Part shown: positions 38,055 to 47,876 of the stretch, one piece after another | How the letters are laid out: every line of letters starts with the position of its first letter | Numbering within the stretch: the first letter of the stretch is position 1 | Source: Leclercia sp. 29361 | Lineage (GTDB): Bacteria > Pseudomonadota > Gammaproteobacteria > Enterobacterales > Enterobacteriaceae | Assembly: GCF_011290365.1 (NCBI RefSeq) | Contig: NZ_CP049786.1 | Location: 3,286,001 to 3,350,000 of the forward strand | Length of the DNA stretch: 64,000 nt | Direction of reading: 5' to 3' | Notes under the pieces: generated by a model | Told to the model about the DNA's origin: nothing | The model's input: the letters and a program-made list of their open reading frames with translations, nothing else | Database searches by the model: none | Translations under genes and position numbers: made by a program

Positions 38055-38789
38055 TAACGTCTCCTTATGCTGATGATCCTTAGTCCTGTTTGCTAATGCC
38101 TGCAAAAACGCTGCGGGATCGGCGGTATGACCGGCCTTGAGAAGATAGTTGAGCAACGTTTTGAGCTGGGCGTTGCCAGTGTATCCCAGCGCCAACAGCC
38201 TGACCAGTTGCTCATGGAGTTCCAGCATGTCCCGCTGTCGGACATGCTTTTGCAGCAGTTCCAGCATCGCAATCCGGCGGTGTTGCATGATGCTTTCGTC
38301 GGGCAGGCAGGTGATGTCAATCAGGGGAAAGGGCCCTGTGTAGAGGGATTCGGCCTGCTCAGGCACCTGAAAGCCGTCGAGCCAGCGCAGCGACCAGGGA
38401 TAAGGCGAAATCCGGCCATGATAAAACAGCAGAGGGATCACCAGCGGCAGTTCACGATGCCCTTTGTCGAGATGTCGCTGCATGGCGGCAATCGCGTAAC
38501 GCATCAGGCGAAAGGCCATATGCCGATCCGGGGAGCTTTGATGCTCGATCAGCACATAAATATACCCCTCGCCGGAAGCGGTATTAACGGACCAGAGGAG
38601 ATCGGCGTAACTGAGACGAAGATCCTCTTCGACAAAGCTGCCCGACTCCAGCCGCAACGACGATAAATCACAGAGCGCGCGTAATTTTTCAGGCAAGTGA
38701 ATCGCTAAAAAATCACGCGCCGTTTCCGGCTGCGACAGAATATGACGAAAGACCGCATCATGCGGCGTAGGTGTTGATGGGCTGTGCAT
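37857..38789 (-). CDS. Rpn family PD-(D/E)XK nuclease
   Basis: A 310-residue protein of the Rpn (recombination-promoting nuclease, PF04754 'transposase_31') family. Rpn proteins are DNA endonucleases, and several act as toxic anti-phage proteins in E. coli. The N-terminus HDAVFRHILSQPETARDFLAIHLP is the family signature. The nuclease core shows Asp63 (YADLLW) and Glu82-x-Gln84 (LIEHQSS). The C-terminal tail repeats Gly every four residues (EGMAQGLNQGLSQGRAEG). AGGG precedes the ATG at 38789. It lies between katA and menE. E. coli yfaD (rpnE) is in the wider region but next to glpC, so orthology is unsure. An internal start is listed separately. Confidence 0.88.
   Translation of the reverse strand: MHSPSTPTPHDAVFRHILSQPETARDFLAIHLPEKLRALCDLSSLRLESGSFVEEDLRLSYADLLWSVNTASGEGYIYVLIEHQSSPDRHMAFRLMRYAIAAMQRHLDKGHRELPLVIPLLFYHGRISPYPWSLRWLDGFQVPEQAESLYTGPFPLIDITCLPDESIMQHRRIAMLELLQKHVRQRDMLELHEQLVRLLALGYTGNAQLKTLLNYLLKAGHTADPAAFLQALANRTKDHQHKETLMNIAQYLREEGMAQGLNQGLSQGRAEGIEQEALRIAKVMLEKGLPPETVTQLTGLAPEIVEQASH
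38061..38066 (-). promoter_or_regulatory. Internal ribosome-binding site in rpn
   Basis: AAGGAG on the minus strand, 6 nt before the in-frame internal ATG. It is stronger than the AGGG site of the full-length gene. Confidence 0.65.
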
Positions 38790-38882
38790 ATTTTCCCTTG
38801 CGCCAGTTCCTTTCGCCGGAAAATAGCACAGCGCGCGCTGCTGGTAAGCGTGTTGATTTCCTTTCCCGAGCAGGCTCGCAAA

Positions 38883-40250
38883 TCAACCTTTCAACGACTG
38901 ATATACCCACTGTTGCAAAGCGCGTCGGGAGATCTTAATCCCGCCGTTTTTCAGTTCGGCCGGGAGGACCAGCCAGTGCACCGGCTGCTGAAAGCGTGCC
39001 AGCTTATCGCCGACCCAGAGTGGCAGTTGCGCGATATCCACTCCCGCTTCGCACTCGACGACCGCTACGGGCCGCTGTCCAAACTCGACGTCATCGAGGG
39101 GAACGACATACACCTGACTGACCTGAGGATGGGTGCCGATCACCCGCTCCAGCTCTTCCGGCTGGATCCCCTCTCCGCCGCTGAAAAAGAGGTTATCCAT
39201 GCGACCGAGGATCGTCAGCCGTCCGTCCACTATCTCACCGCGATCGCGGGTGGCGAACCAGCCTTGCGCATTGGCGACGGGGACAAGCTGGCCATCACGC
39301 CAGTAGCCGCTGGCCATGCTGGCGGCCTTTAACCACACTTCCCCCTCCACTAGCTTCACTTCCCGGCCCGGCAGCGGATAGCCGACATCCGTCTGGCCAT
39401 CCGCCTCTTTGGCGCAGACCGTGGAGGCAAACTCCGTCAGACCATAGCCGCACCAGCTGCGAATGCCCCGGCTGGCAGCCCGCAGGGTTAACTCCCCCGG
39501 GATCGCCGCGCCGCCCAGCAGCACCGCTTTTAGCGCCACCTTTTCCTCACCGTTGAGCAGGCGCCAGAGCTGCGTCGGCACCAGCGAGGCATGGGTACAG
39601 CCCTGCAGCATCTGCTCCAGAGGTTGTTTTTCAAACACGGTCAGGCGGGCGCCCGCCAGCAACCAGCGCCACAGGATCCCCTGTCCGGAGACATGGAACA
39701 GCGGCAGGGAGAGCAGCCAGTCGTCCTCCCCGGCGTAGGGCAGAAGGGCCAGCACGCCTTCAGCGCTGGCAAGGTGCGCAGCACAGGTGTGCACCGCCGC
39801 TTTCGGCAGCCCCGTCGAACCCGAAGTTAAGGTCATGGTCGCCAGTCGTTCAGGCTGCCAGGCCGCGCCAGTACTCCCCTTATGCCGATCCATTTTCAGG
39901 GCAGACAGGCTGGCATAACCGCCCTCGCCGTTAAGCACCAGCGCAAAGCGCAGCGTCAGGGGCGGGAGCAGGATCTCCACAACGGAACGCGGCAGCTGCG
40001 GGTTCACCGGCAGGATCCGCGCCCCGCACTGCAATAGCGCCAGCCACGCCAGCAACGTGTCGGGATGATTATGCGCCTGCAGCATTACCCCATCCCCTTC
40101 CCTTACCCCCTGCAGGACAAAACCGCTCGCCAACGCATCGATACGCTGGCAGAGTTCGCGCCAGGTCAGGCATTCGCCGTTAAGCCGCAGCGCCTGGTGT
40201 TCAGCCTTACGCGCGCACCAGTGCCGCCACGGCCAGTCGGAAAAGGTCAT
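38883..40250 (-). CDS. menE: o-Succinylbenzoate-CoA ligase
   Basis: MenE activates o-succinylbenzoate with ATP and CoA in menaquinone synthesis. The 455-residue protein of the acyl-adenylate family has the AMP-binding motif [17 protein letters not shown] near residues 142-158. [11 protein letters not shown] follows, and the hinge motif [22 protein letters not shown] comes later. The start at 40250 overlaps the menC stop by four bases (ATGA), and [11 protein letters not shown] matches E. coli [11 protein letters not shown], so an upstream extension to 40283 is not needed. It is the last gene of menFDHBCE. Confidence 0.95.
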   Translation of the reverse strand: MTFSDWPWRHWCARKAEHQALRLNGECLTWRELCQRIDALASGFVLQGVREGDGVMLQAHNHPDTLLAWLALLQCGARILPVNPQLPRSVVEILLPPLTLRFALVLNGEGGYASLSALKMDRHKGSTGAAWQPERLATMTLTSGSTGLPKAAVHTCAAHLASAEGVLALLPYAGEDDWLLSLPLFHVSGQGILWRWLLAGARLTVFEKQPLEQMLQGCTHASLVPTQLWRLLNGEEKVALKAVLLGGAAIPGELTLRAASRGIRSWCGYGLTEFASTVCAKEADGQTDVGYPLPGREVKLVEGEVWLKAASMASGYWRDGQLVPVANAQGWFATRDRGEIVDGRLTILGRMDNLFFSGGEGIQPEELERVIGTHPQVSQVYVVPLDDVEFGQRPVAVVECEAGVDIAQLPLWVGDKLARFQQPVHWLVLPAELKNGGIKISRRALQQWVYQSLKG

Positions 40251-41212
40251 AGCAGCGGCTCCAGCGCCTCGCGATCCCGACACGGCAAGGAGTTGCCTGG
40301 CCAGGGCCGCAGTAACTGCGCCTGCATCAGGTTCAGGGTATCCAGGCCGGGAACGGTGCCCGGCGTGAACTGCGCGGCAATCCGCGCCAGCTGGGTCAGG
40401 CCGAGGCTCGACTCAATCGAGGAGCTGATCACCGCCGTCAGCCCAAGGGCATGAGCCGCTTCTACCTGCTCGCGCACCTTCGCGATACTGCCGGTGAGGG
40501 TGGGTTTGATCACCACCGCGCGAACGCCCGGTTGGGCAATCCATTCAAAATCGTCTTCACGCAGGCTTTCATCCCAGGCGATGGCGATCCCTGTCTCCCG
40601 GGCAAATGCCAGCGAGTCCGCCCGCGTTTTGCAGGGCTCCTCGAGAAAGGCAATGCGGTCCCGGTAGGCCGGGTTAACGTACTTCGCGAACTGCTGCGCT
40701 TTCAGCGGGGTCCAGGCGCGGTTGGCATCCAGGCGCAGACGCAGATCCGGGATAGCCTCCAGCAGCAGATTCGCCACCATCCCGTCGCGCACCGCTTCGT
40801 ACAGACCCACCTTGATCTTCGCCACCTTTTCGCCCGGTATAGCGGCGAGCACGGCAAAAAGTTCGTCAGGATCCCCGGTGCAAAGCGGGGCCGCGCGATA
40901 ATCCGCCTCTTCCGGCAGGGAACCGTCCAGCTCCGCCAGCGCGCAGCTGAGGCCAAAGTCCACCGCAGGCAGACCAGGCAGCAGAGGCGCTTCGCCGTCG
41001 CGCCAGGCGAGAGTCCACGCCCGCAGGGCGGCTTCGGCCTCCTCCAGCGATTCGCGGCTGAAGCCCGGCAGAGGGGAGATTTCTCCCCACCCGTGCCGAT
41101 CGCCCTGCTGCAGATGAACGAACAGACCGTCGCGGGTTTTTAACCGCCGTTCGCGCAGCACCACACCCGCGTCCATCGGTAGCTGCCAGCGGTAGATCTG
41201 TACGCTGCGCAT
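40247..41212 (-). CDS. menC: o-Succinylbenzoate synthase
   Basis: MenC dehydrates SHCHC to o-succinylbenzoate, an enolase-superfamily reaction. The 321-residue protein has the catalytic lysine motif VAKIKVG near residue 133. The metal ligands are Asp in LRLDANRAW, Glu in FLEEPC and Asp in AWDESLRE. A second lysine is in AVVIKPTL. Its start overlaps the menB stop (TAATG) and its stop overlaps menE, so the genes are translationally coupled. Confidence 0.96.
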   Translation of the reverse strand: MRSVQIYRWQLPMDAGVVLRERRLKTRDGLFVHLQQGDRHGWGEISPLPGFSRESLEEAEAALRAWTLAWRDGEAPLLPGLPAVDFGLSCALAELDGSLPEEADYRAAPLCTGDPDELFAVLAAIPGEKVAKIKVGLYEAVRDGMVANLLLEAIPDLRLRLDANRAWTPLKAQQFAKYVNPAYRDRIAFLEEPCKTRADSLAFARETGIAIAWDESLREDDFEWIAQPGVRAVVIKPTLTGSIAKVREQVEAAHALGLTAVISSSIESSLGLTQLARIAAQFTPGTVPGLDTLNLMQAQLLRPWPGNSLPCRDREALEPLL

Positions 41213-42069
41213 TACGGATTCCGTTTGTATTTACTGAAGTCCGGCTGGCGCTTCTCGTTGAAGGCGTTGCGTCCTTCCTGACCCTCTTCGGTCATGTAGA
41301 ACAGCATGGTGGCATTGCCCGCCAGCTCCTGCAGCCCGGCCTGGCCGTCGCAGTCGGCGTTCAGCGCCGCCTTCAGGCAGCGCAGCGCCATCGGACTGTT
41401 TTGCAGCATCTCACGACACCAGCGCACGGTCTCTTTTTCGAGGTCGGCAATCGGCACCACGGTGTTAACCAGGCCCATATCCAGCGCTTCCTGAGCGTTG
41501 TATTGACGGCACAGGAACCAGATCTCACGCGCTTTTTTCTGACCGACGATGCGGGCCATGTAGGACGCGCCCCAGCCGCCGTCGAAGGAGCCGACTTTCG
41601 GGCCGGTCTGGCCGAAGATGGCGTTCTCTGCGGCAATCGTCAGGTCGCACATCATGTGCAGCACGTGCCCCCCGCCGATGGAGAAACCAGCAACCATCGC
41701 CACTACCGGTTTCGGGCAGGTGCGGATCTGGCGCTGGAAGTCGAGGACGTTCAGGTGATGCACGCCGGAGTCATCCTGGTATCCGCCGTAGTCGCCACGC
41801 ACTTTCTGATCGCCCCCGGCGCAGAACGCTTTTTCGCCTTCCCCGGTGAGAACAATCACGCCGATGTTGTCGTCGTAACGGGCATCCGCCAGAGCATTGA
41901 TCATCTCCTTGACGGTGACCGGACGAAACGCGTTACGCACTTCGGGACGGTTGATGGTGATTTTGGCGATCCCGTCCGCCGATTTGTGGTAACGAATGTC
42001 GGTGTAACCTTCGGAGCAGTCCTGCCATTCCACCGGTGCGTAGAGCATGTTTTCATCAGGGTAGATCAT
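41212..42069 (-). CDS. menB: 1,4-Dihydroxy-2-naphthoyl-CoA synthase
   Basis: MenB closes the second ring of the naphthoquinone nucleus from o-succinylbenzoyl-CoA. The 285-residue crotonase-fold protein has the oxyanion-hole segments [15 protein letters not shown] and [19 protein letters not shown], and the [12 protein letters not shown] segment conserved in MenB. The start overlaps the menH stop (ATGA). It is almost the same as the E. coli protein. Confidence 0.97.
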   Translation of the reverse strand: MIYPDENMLYAPVEWQDCSEGYTDIRYHKSADGIAKITINRPEVRNAFRPVTVKEMINALADARYDDNIGVIVLTGEGEKAFCAGGDQKVRGDYGGYQDDSGVHHLNVLDFQRQIRTCPKPVVAMVAGFSIGGGHVLHMMCDLTIAAENAIFGQTGPKVGSFDGGWGASYMARIVGQKKAREIWFLCRQYNAQEALDMGLVNTVVPIADLEKETVRWCREMLQNSPMALRCLKAALNADCDGQAGLQELAGNATMLFYMTEEGQEGRNAFNEKRQPDFSKYKRNP

Positions 42070-42842
42070 AGAGTGTCCTTTATGGGTAGACGGAGTATCT
42101 GGGCCAGACGCTCGGCCACCGCATCGGGGTTTTCCCGATGGGCGTTATGTCCGGCATGGGAAATTTGATGGCCTGTCGCGGGCAGTTCCCGGGCAATCGC
42201 CCTGAACTTCTCATCCCGCTCGCCATACAGGTAAAAAAAAGGGATTACGCACTCAGCGAGCGCAGGCCGTAAATCGGGTTGTTCGGCCAGAGAGGTCGCC
42301 TGCAACATCGCGGCGAGGGTCGTGCCGTTGTTGCGGCTGCGCAGGGCCACCAGCGCCTGACGCTGCAGGTCGGTTAACGACGCGAAGACCGGCTGTTGAT
42401 ACCAGTCGGCAAACACCGCTTCTAAGGGTTCATGCCGAAAACGCGCGGCCCATTGGGCATCTGAGGCGCGGCGGCTTGCTTTTTCCTGGTCATCTCGTAA
42501 CCCCGGATGCGCCCCTTCAACAATCAGCCCCTGCAGCCCTGTTGGGCGCTGGCAGGCGTGATACATCGCAATGCGGCCGCCGAGAGAGTACCCCAGCAGC
42601 CAATAATTGAGTATGTTGTAACTAACAAGGGTGCGATTCAGCAGATCGCTCAGGTCGCTGAATCCGCTCACCGCAATGGACGCCGATTCACCGTGGCCCG
42701 GCAGATCGAGATACAGCCGGGGGTAATCACCCAGCCTCTCTCCCGCCTGCAGCCATTCACGGCGATCGCCGGAAAATCCGTGCAGGAACACCAGCCAGGG
42801 TTTTCCTGGCGCACCGGCGCAGGGCGTCCCTTGCAGGATCAT
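42066..42842 (-). CDS. menH: SHCHC synthase MenH
   Basis: MenH is an alpha/beta hydrolase-fold lyase that removes pyruvate from SEPHCHC to give SHCHC. The 258-residue protein has [13 protein letters not shown], the nucleophile elbow GYSLGGR with the catalytic Ser, an Asp in YGERDEKF and a His in [10 protein letters not shown]. The start at 42842 overlaps the menD stop by four bases and matches E. coli MIL; the 32 codons further upstream lie in menD. A few residues longer than E. coli (252). Confidence 0.95.
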   Translation of the reverse strand: MILQGTPCAGAPGKPWLVFLHGFSGDRREWLQAGERLGDYPRLYLDLPGHGESASIAVSGFSDLSDLLNRTLVSYNILNYWLLGYSLGGRIAMYHACQRPTGLQGLIVEGAHPGLRDDQEKASRRASDAQWAARFRHEPLEAVFADWYQQPVFASLTDLQRQALVALRSRNNGTTLAAMLQATSLAEQPDLRPALAECVIPFFYLYGERDEKFRAIARELPATGHQISHAGHNAHRENPDAVAERLAQILRLPIKDTL

Positions 42843-44509
42843 AGATGGCTTACCTGCGCCAGCAGGCTCTGCAGCATCTGCGCGCCGTCGCTGTCGTTGA
42901 CCATCACTTCGATAAGCGTGGCGCGAGGTTTGCTCCACGCCGTATTCAGGGCGCTCTCCAGCTCGGCCCAGTTCGTCGGGCGCTGATAGCGGAGGCTGAA
43001 CATCGCCGCGGCATGTTCAAACTGCACGTTCTGCGGCATCAGATAGAAGCGCTCCCGCTCACTCTGGGGTGTCGGCAGCAGGGAGAAAATCTGCCCGCCG
43101 TTATTGTTAATCACCAGCAGCACAAAGGGCGCCGAGGCCTGGCGTAACAGCGCCAGAGCGTTGAGATCGTACAGCGCCGACAGATCGCCAACGATCGCCA
43201 GCGTCGGCCGGGCGTTGGCTCGCTGGACGCCGGCTGCGGTGGAGATCAGCCCGTCAATGCCGCTGGCGCCACGGTTACTGAACACCGGATAGCCTGCCGG
43301 CAGGCGGGAAAGCGCATCAATCAGTCGCACCACCAGACTGTTGCCGACAAACAGCTGCCCCTGCTCGGGCAAATAGCGACGAATCTGGTGCGCCAGCTGC
43401 GCCTCGCCAAATTCTTCGCTGTGTTGCGCCGTCAATTGCCAGGCCTGACGGGAGAGCTCCGGGATAGCCGCGGCCCAGGGGGCACGTTTTTCCGCCGGAT
43501 GCAGTTCCAGCCAGTCGGCCACATTCGACACCAGCCGACGGCCGCGATGGTGGGCTGGATCCAGCCGACCTTCCCGCGGGTCCACCAGCCAGTACTCTTC
43601 CGGCGTGCAGGTGGCCTGCCACTGCAGCAGCCGTTTCCCCGTCAGACTGCCGCCCAGCTGGACCACAATCTGCGCCTGCTCCAGCTCGGTGACGGCTTTC
43701 GCATTGCCAAGCCACAGATCGGCGCACGGCAGCGGCTGCCCGGTCTGGGAGAGCACGTCGCCAATCAGCGGCCAGCCGAGGGTTTTTGCCCACTCCGCCA
43801 CCTTTTTACCTTCCGCCGCGCTCATCCTGCCCGCGAGCACCACGCCGCGTTTTTGCCGCCAGAAGAACCAGTCGCGCTGTTTAGGGCTTGAGAGTTCTGC
43901 CGGGGCGCTCAGCCAGGGTTTATCGCTCTGCCACCAGTCGCCCAGCGCCTGCTGCCAGGCAAGATCGGTTTCGTCCATTTCGCCATACAGCGGCTCGGCA
44001 AAGGGACAGTTAATGTGCAGCGCGCCCGCACGCAGGGCACCAAGGGCGTTATCCACCGTGGAGACCAGCCAGCGGGCGGGGATATCCCGGGTCGGGCGCG
44101 GCAGGGCGAGCGTTTCCGTGGGGTGAGAGGCAAAAAGCCCCGGCTGGCGAATGGCCTGGTTTGCGCCACAGTCGATCAGCTCCGGGGGACGATCCGCCGT
44201 CAGCAGGACCAGTTTTTCGCCGGTCAGCCCGGCCTCAATCAGCGCCGGATAGAGGTTCGCCACCGCCGTACCGGAGGTGACAATCACCGCCACCGGGACG
44301 TTACTGGCTTTCGCCAGCCCCAGCGCCAGATGCCCAAGACCGCGCTCATCAAAGTGGGTGTGATGAATAAAGGCGCGGTTCTCCGCAGCAGCCAGGGTCA
44401 GTGGCGTTGAACGCGAACCGGGTGCGATGCAAACGTGCCTGACGCCATGGCGGGTCAGGGCTTCAAGGATCACCGCCGCCCAGCGCCGGTTAAAGGAACT
44501 CACTGACAT
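42839..44509 (-). CDS. menD: SEPHCHC synthase MenD
   Basis: MenD is a thiamine diphosphate enzyme that joins isochorismate and 2-oxoglutarate, the first committed step of menaquinone synthesis. The 556-residue length equals E. coli. The N-terminal [20 protein letters not shown] holds the cofactor-activating region with Glu in the fold. The C-terminal ThDP motif begins [15 protein letters not shown] and ends [10 protein letters not shown]. The start at 44509 matches [13 protein letters not shown]. An 88-nt AT-rich gap separates it from menF. Confidence 0.96.
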   Translation of the reverse strand: MSVSSFNRRWAAVILEALTRHGVRHVCIAPGSRSTPLTLAAAENRAFIHHTHFDERGLGHLALGLAKASNVPVAVIVTSGTAVANLYPALIEAGLTGEKLVLLTADRPPELIDCGANQAIRQPGLFASHPTETLALPRPTRDIPARWLVSTVDNALGALRAGALHINCPFAEPLYGEMDETDLAWQQALGDWWQSDKPWLSAPAELSSPKQRDWFFWRQKRGVVLAGRMSAAEGKKVAEWAKTLGWPLIGDVLSQTGQPLPCADLWLGNAKAVTELEQAQIVVQLGGSLTGKRLLQWQATCTPEEYWLVDPREGRLDPAHHRGRRLVSNVADWLELHPAEKRAPWAAAIPELSRQAWQLTAQHSEEFGEAQLAHQIRRYLPEQGQLFVGNSLVVRLIDALSRLPAGYPVFSNRGASGIDGLISTAAGVQRANARPTLAIVGDLSALYDLNALALLRQASAPFVLLVINNNGGQIFSLLPTPQSERERFYLMPQNVQFEHAAAMFSLRYQRPTNWAELESALNTAWSKPRATLIEVMVNDSDGAQMLQSLLAQVSHL

Positions 44510-44597
44510 GGAATTGTCCGGTATCAATATTACGACGTAGTATAAATAATAGAAAAAGATGTAATTTTGATATGAATCGGGTAAGTACGACTCAGTA

Positions 44598-45893
44598 TTA
44601 ATCCTTTAGGAGCAGAGAGCGCAGTCCGGCGGCTTTATTTTCAATCTCCTGCCACTCCTGTTCAGGGTCGGAACCACTCACAATTCCCGCGCCGGCGTAC
44701 AGGCGCACGCTGCTCCCCTGCACGCTTGCCGAGCGTAACGCCACGCAGAACTCGCTTTGCGCTAATGACAGATATCCGGCAGAACCGGCATACCACTCCC
44801 GATCGAAAGGCTCATTGCGGGCGATAAACTCCCACGCAATATGTCGCGGCAGACCGGCAACGGCCGCGGTAGGTTGCAACCGCATCAGGCACTGTTCATC
44901 GTCCGGCTGTTGCAGCGCCGTCCAGATGCAGCGGCGCAGATGCTGAACCTTACGCAAGCGCACGATTTGCGGCGGCAGGACGTCAAGCACCCCGCCATCG
45001 CGCTGCAGGCGCTGACAGATATCCTCGACCACCAGCATATTTTCCCGCTGGTTTTTATCGTCATTCATCAGCCAGTCGCCCAGGCGGGCGGCCTGGGTAT
45101 CATCAGGATGGCTGGCGACCGTACCGGCCAGCGCCTCGGTGCGCAGCAAGGTTCCGCGTCGCCGCCACAGCCGTTCCGGCGACGAACCGAGAAAGGCATG
45201 AGTCGCATCAAAACGAATAAAGAAGTGGTAGCACTGGAAATTCACCCGGCGGCTGGCGGCCATCAGGGCGGCAGGATTAACCGACAGTTTGAACTGCAGA
45301 TCCGTTGCCCGGGCCAGCACCACTTTGTCGAACTCGCCCCGGGCAATGGCGTCGGTTGCCCGGGTGACCAACGCCAGCCAGCCGGATTTCTCAGGCCGGT
45401 GGGTTTCGCTCACTACCGGCTGGATAACGGCGTCAACGGGCTGACTCTCCTGGAGGGAGCCTATGAATTCGCGCGCGCATTGCGCATCGTTTTTCAGCGA
45501 GGTAGCGCTGCAGAGGATCAACCGCAGCGTCGCGGTTCCGCCGTGGCGTTGCCAAAGCAGACGCGGCAGGAACAGGTTGCCCTTGTGCGGATCGAACGCA
45601 TTCATACCCACCGCCCGAAGGTCAGGACATTGCGGATAACACTGTAAAAATTGGCGGGCAGTGTTGAGAGAGGAGAAGTGTTTCGTCGCGCCCAGCGCGG
45701 CGTACTCTTCATCGCCGTTACGCTGCTGCCAGTAAAACTGAGGGAAAATCTGCTGGGCATTCAGCCAGGCGAGAGGGTCAAACGCGTCGTTGAGCGCAAA
45801 GGAGACATCAAGGTGATGCAGACCAGGCGCATCAGGAAAATCGTCTGCTAACTGATGGCAAAGACCTGCCAGTGCGGTGGAAATCGAGTGCAC
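44598..45893 (-). CDS. menF: Menaquinone-specific isochorismate synthase
   Basis: MenF converts chorismate to isochorismate for menaquinone. The 431-residue protein has the chorismate-utilising enzyme core: [39 protein letters not shown], the magnesium-binding ENMLVVEDI and [16 protein letters not shown]. The start codon is GTG at 45893 with GGGAG about 8 nt upstream; the length equals E. coli MenF. It heads the leftward men operon. Confidence 0.95.
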   Translation of the reverse strand: MHSISTALAGLCHQLADDFPDAPGLHHLDVSFALNDAFDPLAWLNAQQIFPQFYWQQRNGDEEYAALGATKHFSSLNTARQFLQCYPQCPDLRAVGMNAFDPHKGNLFLPRLLWQRHGGTATLRLILCSATSLKNDAQCAREFIGSLQESQPVDAVIQPVVSETHRPEKSGWLALVTRATDAIARGEFDKVVLARATDLQFKLSVNPAALMAASRRVNFQCYHFFIRFDATHAFLGSSPERLWRRRGTLLRTEALAGTVASHPDDTQAARLGDWLMNDDKNQRENMLVVEDICQRLQRDGGVLDVLPPQIVRLRKVQHLRRCIWTALQQPDDEQCLMRLQPTAAVAGLPRHIAWEFIARNEPFDREWYAGSAGYLSLAQSEFCVALRSASVQGSSVRLYAGAGIVSGSDPEQEWQEIENKAAGLRSLLLKD

Positions 45894-45989
45894 GCGAACT
45901 TCTCCCGGCTCAAAAACCTCACATTATACGGGGTAGTTGACTGAAAAAGCAGTACCCACGATTTGGCAGGGAGAAGCGTGCGTGTTGAA

Positions 45990-46295
45990 TTAACGGCGGG
46001 CGAGCAGCAGACCGAGCACCAGACCGGCGGCGGCACCTACTCCAATACCCTGCCATGGCTTTTCACGGACATAATCGTCTGCACGATAGACCGCTTTTTT
46101 AGCGCGATAATAGTAAGTATCCGACGCATGGCTCACGCGCGTTTTCACGTCGTGAAGCGCCTGTTCGGCACGCGCCTTCAGCTCAATGTACTTTTGATCG
46201 GCCGGATCGCCTGAAGAACGAAGGACTTCTTCCAGCGTTTCACTTAACAGCGTCAGATCATCATCAACATGCGTTTCCGAAGATTGGAAGGACAT
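45990..46295 (-). CDS. elaB: ElaB, tail-anchored ribosome-associated stress protein
   Basis: A 101-residue protein of the ElaB/YqjD/YgaM (DUF883) family. These are RpoS-dependent inner membrane proteins that bind ribosomes in stationary phase. The N-terminal 75 residues are polar and helical; the C-terminal GIGVGAAAGLVLGLLLARR is the single membrane anchor with a GxxxG-like face. A strong AAGGAG precedes the ATG. It is on the same strand as menF and elaA. Confidence 0.93.
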   Translation of the reverse strand: MSFQSSETHVDDDLTLLSETLEEVLRSSGDPADQKYIELKARAEQALHDVKTRVSHASDTYYYRAKKAVYRADDYVREKPWQGIGVGAAAGLVLGLLLARR

Positions 46296-46357
46296 AGTTT
46301 TCTCCTTGTGGTTGCATCAGTCCGCTAACTATAGACAATCCTTGCCGATTCTGCCTG

Positions 46358-46819
46358 CTACGCTTGTTCCGTCTCTTTGGCCATTCCGATATGCGGGATG
46401 CCATCTTCATCGTAGATTTCGGTCACTGGCGCAAAGCCAAAATGGGCATAAAACGCCTGCAAATGCGCCTGAGCCCCCAGGTATAACGCCTTGTTCGGCC
46501 AGTGCTTTTCGCAGGAGCGCAGCGTTTGCTCCATCAGGGTATAGCCCAGTTTTTCGCCCCGGGCCTGACCGCTGACAATCACCCGGCCAATCACAACGGG
46601 GGAAAAATCGTCGTCGCTTTTCAGAATCCTCGCATAAGCCACCAGCTGGTTATCTTTCCAGCCGAGGATATGGCGGTTCTCCCCCACCAGGTCGTCGCCG
46701 TCTATGTCCTGGTAAGGGCAGGTTTGTTCCACCACAAAGACGTCGCAGCGCAGCTGAAGTAAAGCGTAGAGAACAGGAACGGTCAGCTCGCTATGGTGCA
46801 GATCTTGCCACTGGATCAT
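46358..46819 (-). CDS. elaA: GNAT family acetyltransferase ElaA
   Basis: A 153-residue protein of the GCN5-related N-acetyltransferase fold matching E. coli ElaA. It has the acetyl-CoA-binding segment VIGRVIVSGQARGEKLGYTLMEQTL and the C-terminal YAHFGFAPVTEIYDEDGIPHIGM. The substrate is unknown. AAGGAG precedes the ATG. It is divergent from rbn and lies 62 nt upstream of elaB. Confidence 0.92.
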   Translation of the reverse strand: MIQWQDLHHSELTVPVLYALLQLRCDVFVVEQTCPYQDIDGDDLVGENRHILGWKDNQLVAYARILKSDDDFSPVVIGRVIVSGQARGEKLGYTLMEQTLRSCEKHWPNKALYLGAQAHLQAFYAHFGFAPVTEIYDEDGIPHIGMAKETEQA

Positions 46820-46892
46820 CGGGGTCTCCTTATCGTGTCGGTAGCCGTTATACTAATGACTTTTCGTCCCCGGCACAGAGGCTGAATACATT

Positions 46893-47810
46893 ATGGAGCT
46901 GCTTTTTTTAGGAACATCCGCTGGCGTGCCAACCCGGTCGCGCAACGTCACCTCAATTCTGCTGGATTTACAGCACCCGACCCGCGGCGGATTGTGGATG
47001 TTTGACTGCGGCGAAGGGACGCAGCACCAGTTGCTGCGCACCGCCAGCCATCCCGGCAAGCTGGATAAAATCTTTATTACCCACCTGCATGGCGATCACC
47101 TCTTTGGCCTGCCGGGGCTGCTGTGCAGCCGCTCGATGGCGGGCAATATCCATCCGCTGACCATTTACGGCCCATCCGGTATCCGTGAGTTTGTCGAAAC
47201 CAGCCTGCGCATCAGCGGATCCTGGACCGATTATCCCCTCGAGATTGTCGAGATAAGCGCCGGGGTGGTGTTCAGCGATGAGGCATATACCGTGACCGCC
47301 GCGGCGATGAATCACCCCGTGGAGTGTTACGGCTATCGCATTGAGGAGCAGGATAAACCCGGCGCCCTCGATGGCGCGGCGCTGGTTGCCGCCGGGGTGC
47401 CTTTTGGCCCGCTGTTCCAGCAACTGAAGCGCGGGGAACGCATTACCCTCGAGGATGGACGGACGATCGATGGCGCAGACTATCTCTCCCCACCGCGCCC
47501 GGGCAAGAAGCTGGCTATTTTCGGCGATACCGCTCCCTGCGAGAGCGCTCTCGCGCTGGCTCAGGGTGTCGATCTCTTGGTGCATGAGGCCACGCTTGAG
47601 GCCGCGATGGAGGAGAAGGCCAACAGCCGCGGTCACAGTTCAACGCGTCAGGCGGCCAGGCTTGCCTGCGACGCGCAGGTGAAGAAACTGGTCATTACCC
47701 ATGTCAGCTCCCGCTATGACGCAGAGGGCTGCACCATGCTGCTGGCAGAGTGCCGCGCCCTGTTTGCCGACTGTCAGCTGGCAGAAGATTTTGCCGCGAT
47801 GCGTGTTTAA
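46893..47810 (+). CDS. rbn: Ribonuclease BN (RNase Z family)
   Basis: RNase BN (ElaC) is a zinc-dependent tRNA 3'-processing endo/exonuclease of the metallo-beta-lactamase fold. The 305-residue protein has [14 protein letters not shown], the metal motif [13 protein letters not shown], Asp in IFGDTAPC, and the late His motifs HEATLE and ITHVSSRY. The GHSSTRQAA segment is family-typical. The ATG is preceded by GAGG. It is divergent from elaA and followed by cheV on the same strand. Confidence 0.95.
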   Translation: MELLFLGTSAGVPTRSRNVTSILLDLQHPTRGGLWMFDCGEGTQHQLLRTASHPGKLDKIFITHLHGDHLFGLPGLLCSRSMAGNIHPLTIYGPSGIREFVETSLRISGSWTDYPLEIVEISAGVVFSDEAYTVTAAAMNHPVECYGYRIEEQDKPGALDGAALVAAGVPFGPLFQQLKRGERITLEDGRTIDGADYLSPPRPGKKLAIFGDTAPCESALALAQGVDLLVHEATLEAAMEEKANSRGHSSTRQAARLACDAQVKKLVITHVSSRYDAEGCTMLLAECRALFADCQLAEDFAAMRV

Positions 47811-47813
47811 TGC

Positions 47814-47840
47814 TCTGGTTTTCCCCGAGTCTGCCGATAA
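47814..47840 (+). promoter_or_regulatory. Candidate sigma-28 (FliA) promoter of cheV
   Basis: TCTGGTTT (47814-47821) and GCCGATAA (47833-47840) are separated by exactly 11 nt. The second box is identical to the FliA -10 consensus; the first keeps T and GTTT of TAAAGTTT. It lies 37-63 nt ahead of the cheV ATG, so the leader would be about 25-30 nt. Confidence 0.75.
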
Positions 47841-47876
47841 CCCCTAACAGGCAGGTATTTTTCACTCGAGGGTAGA

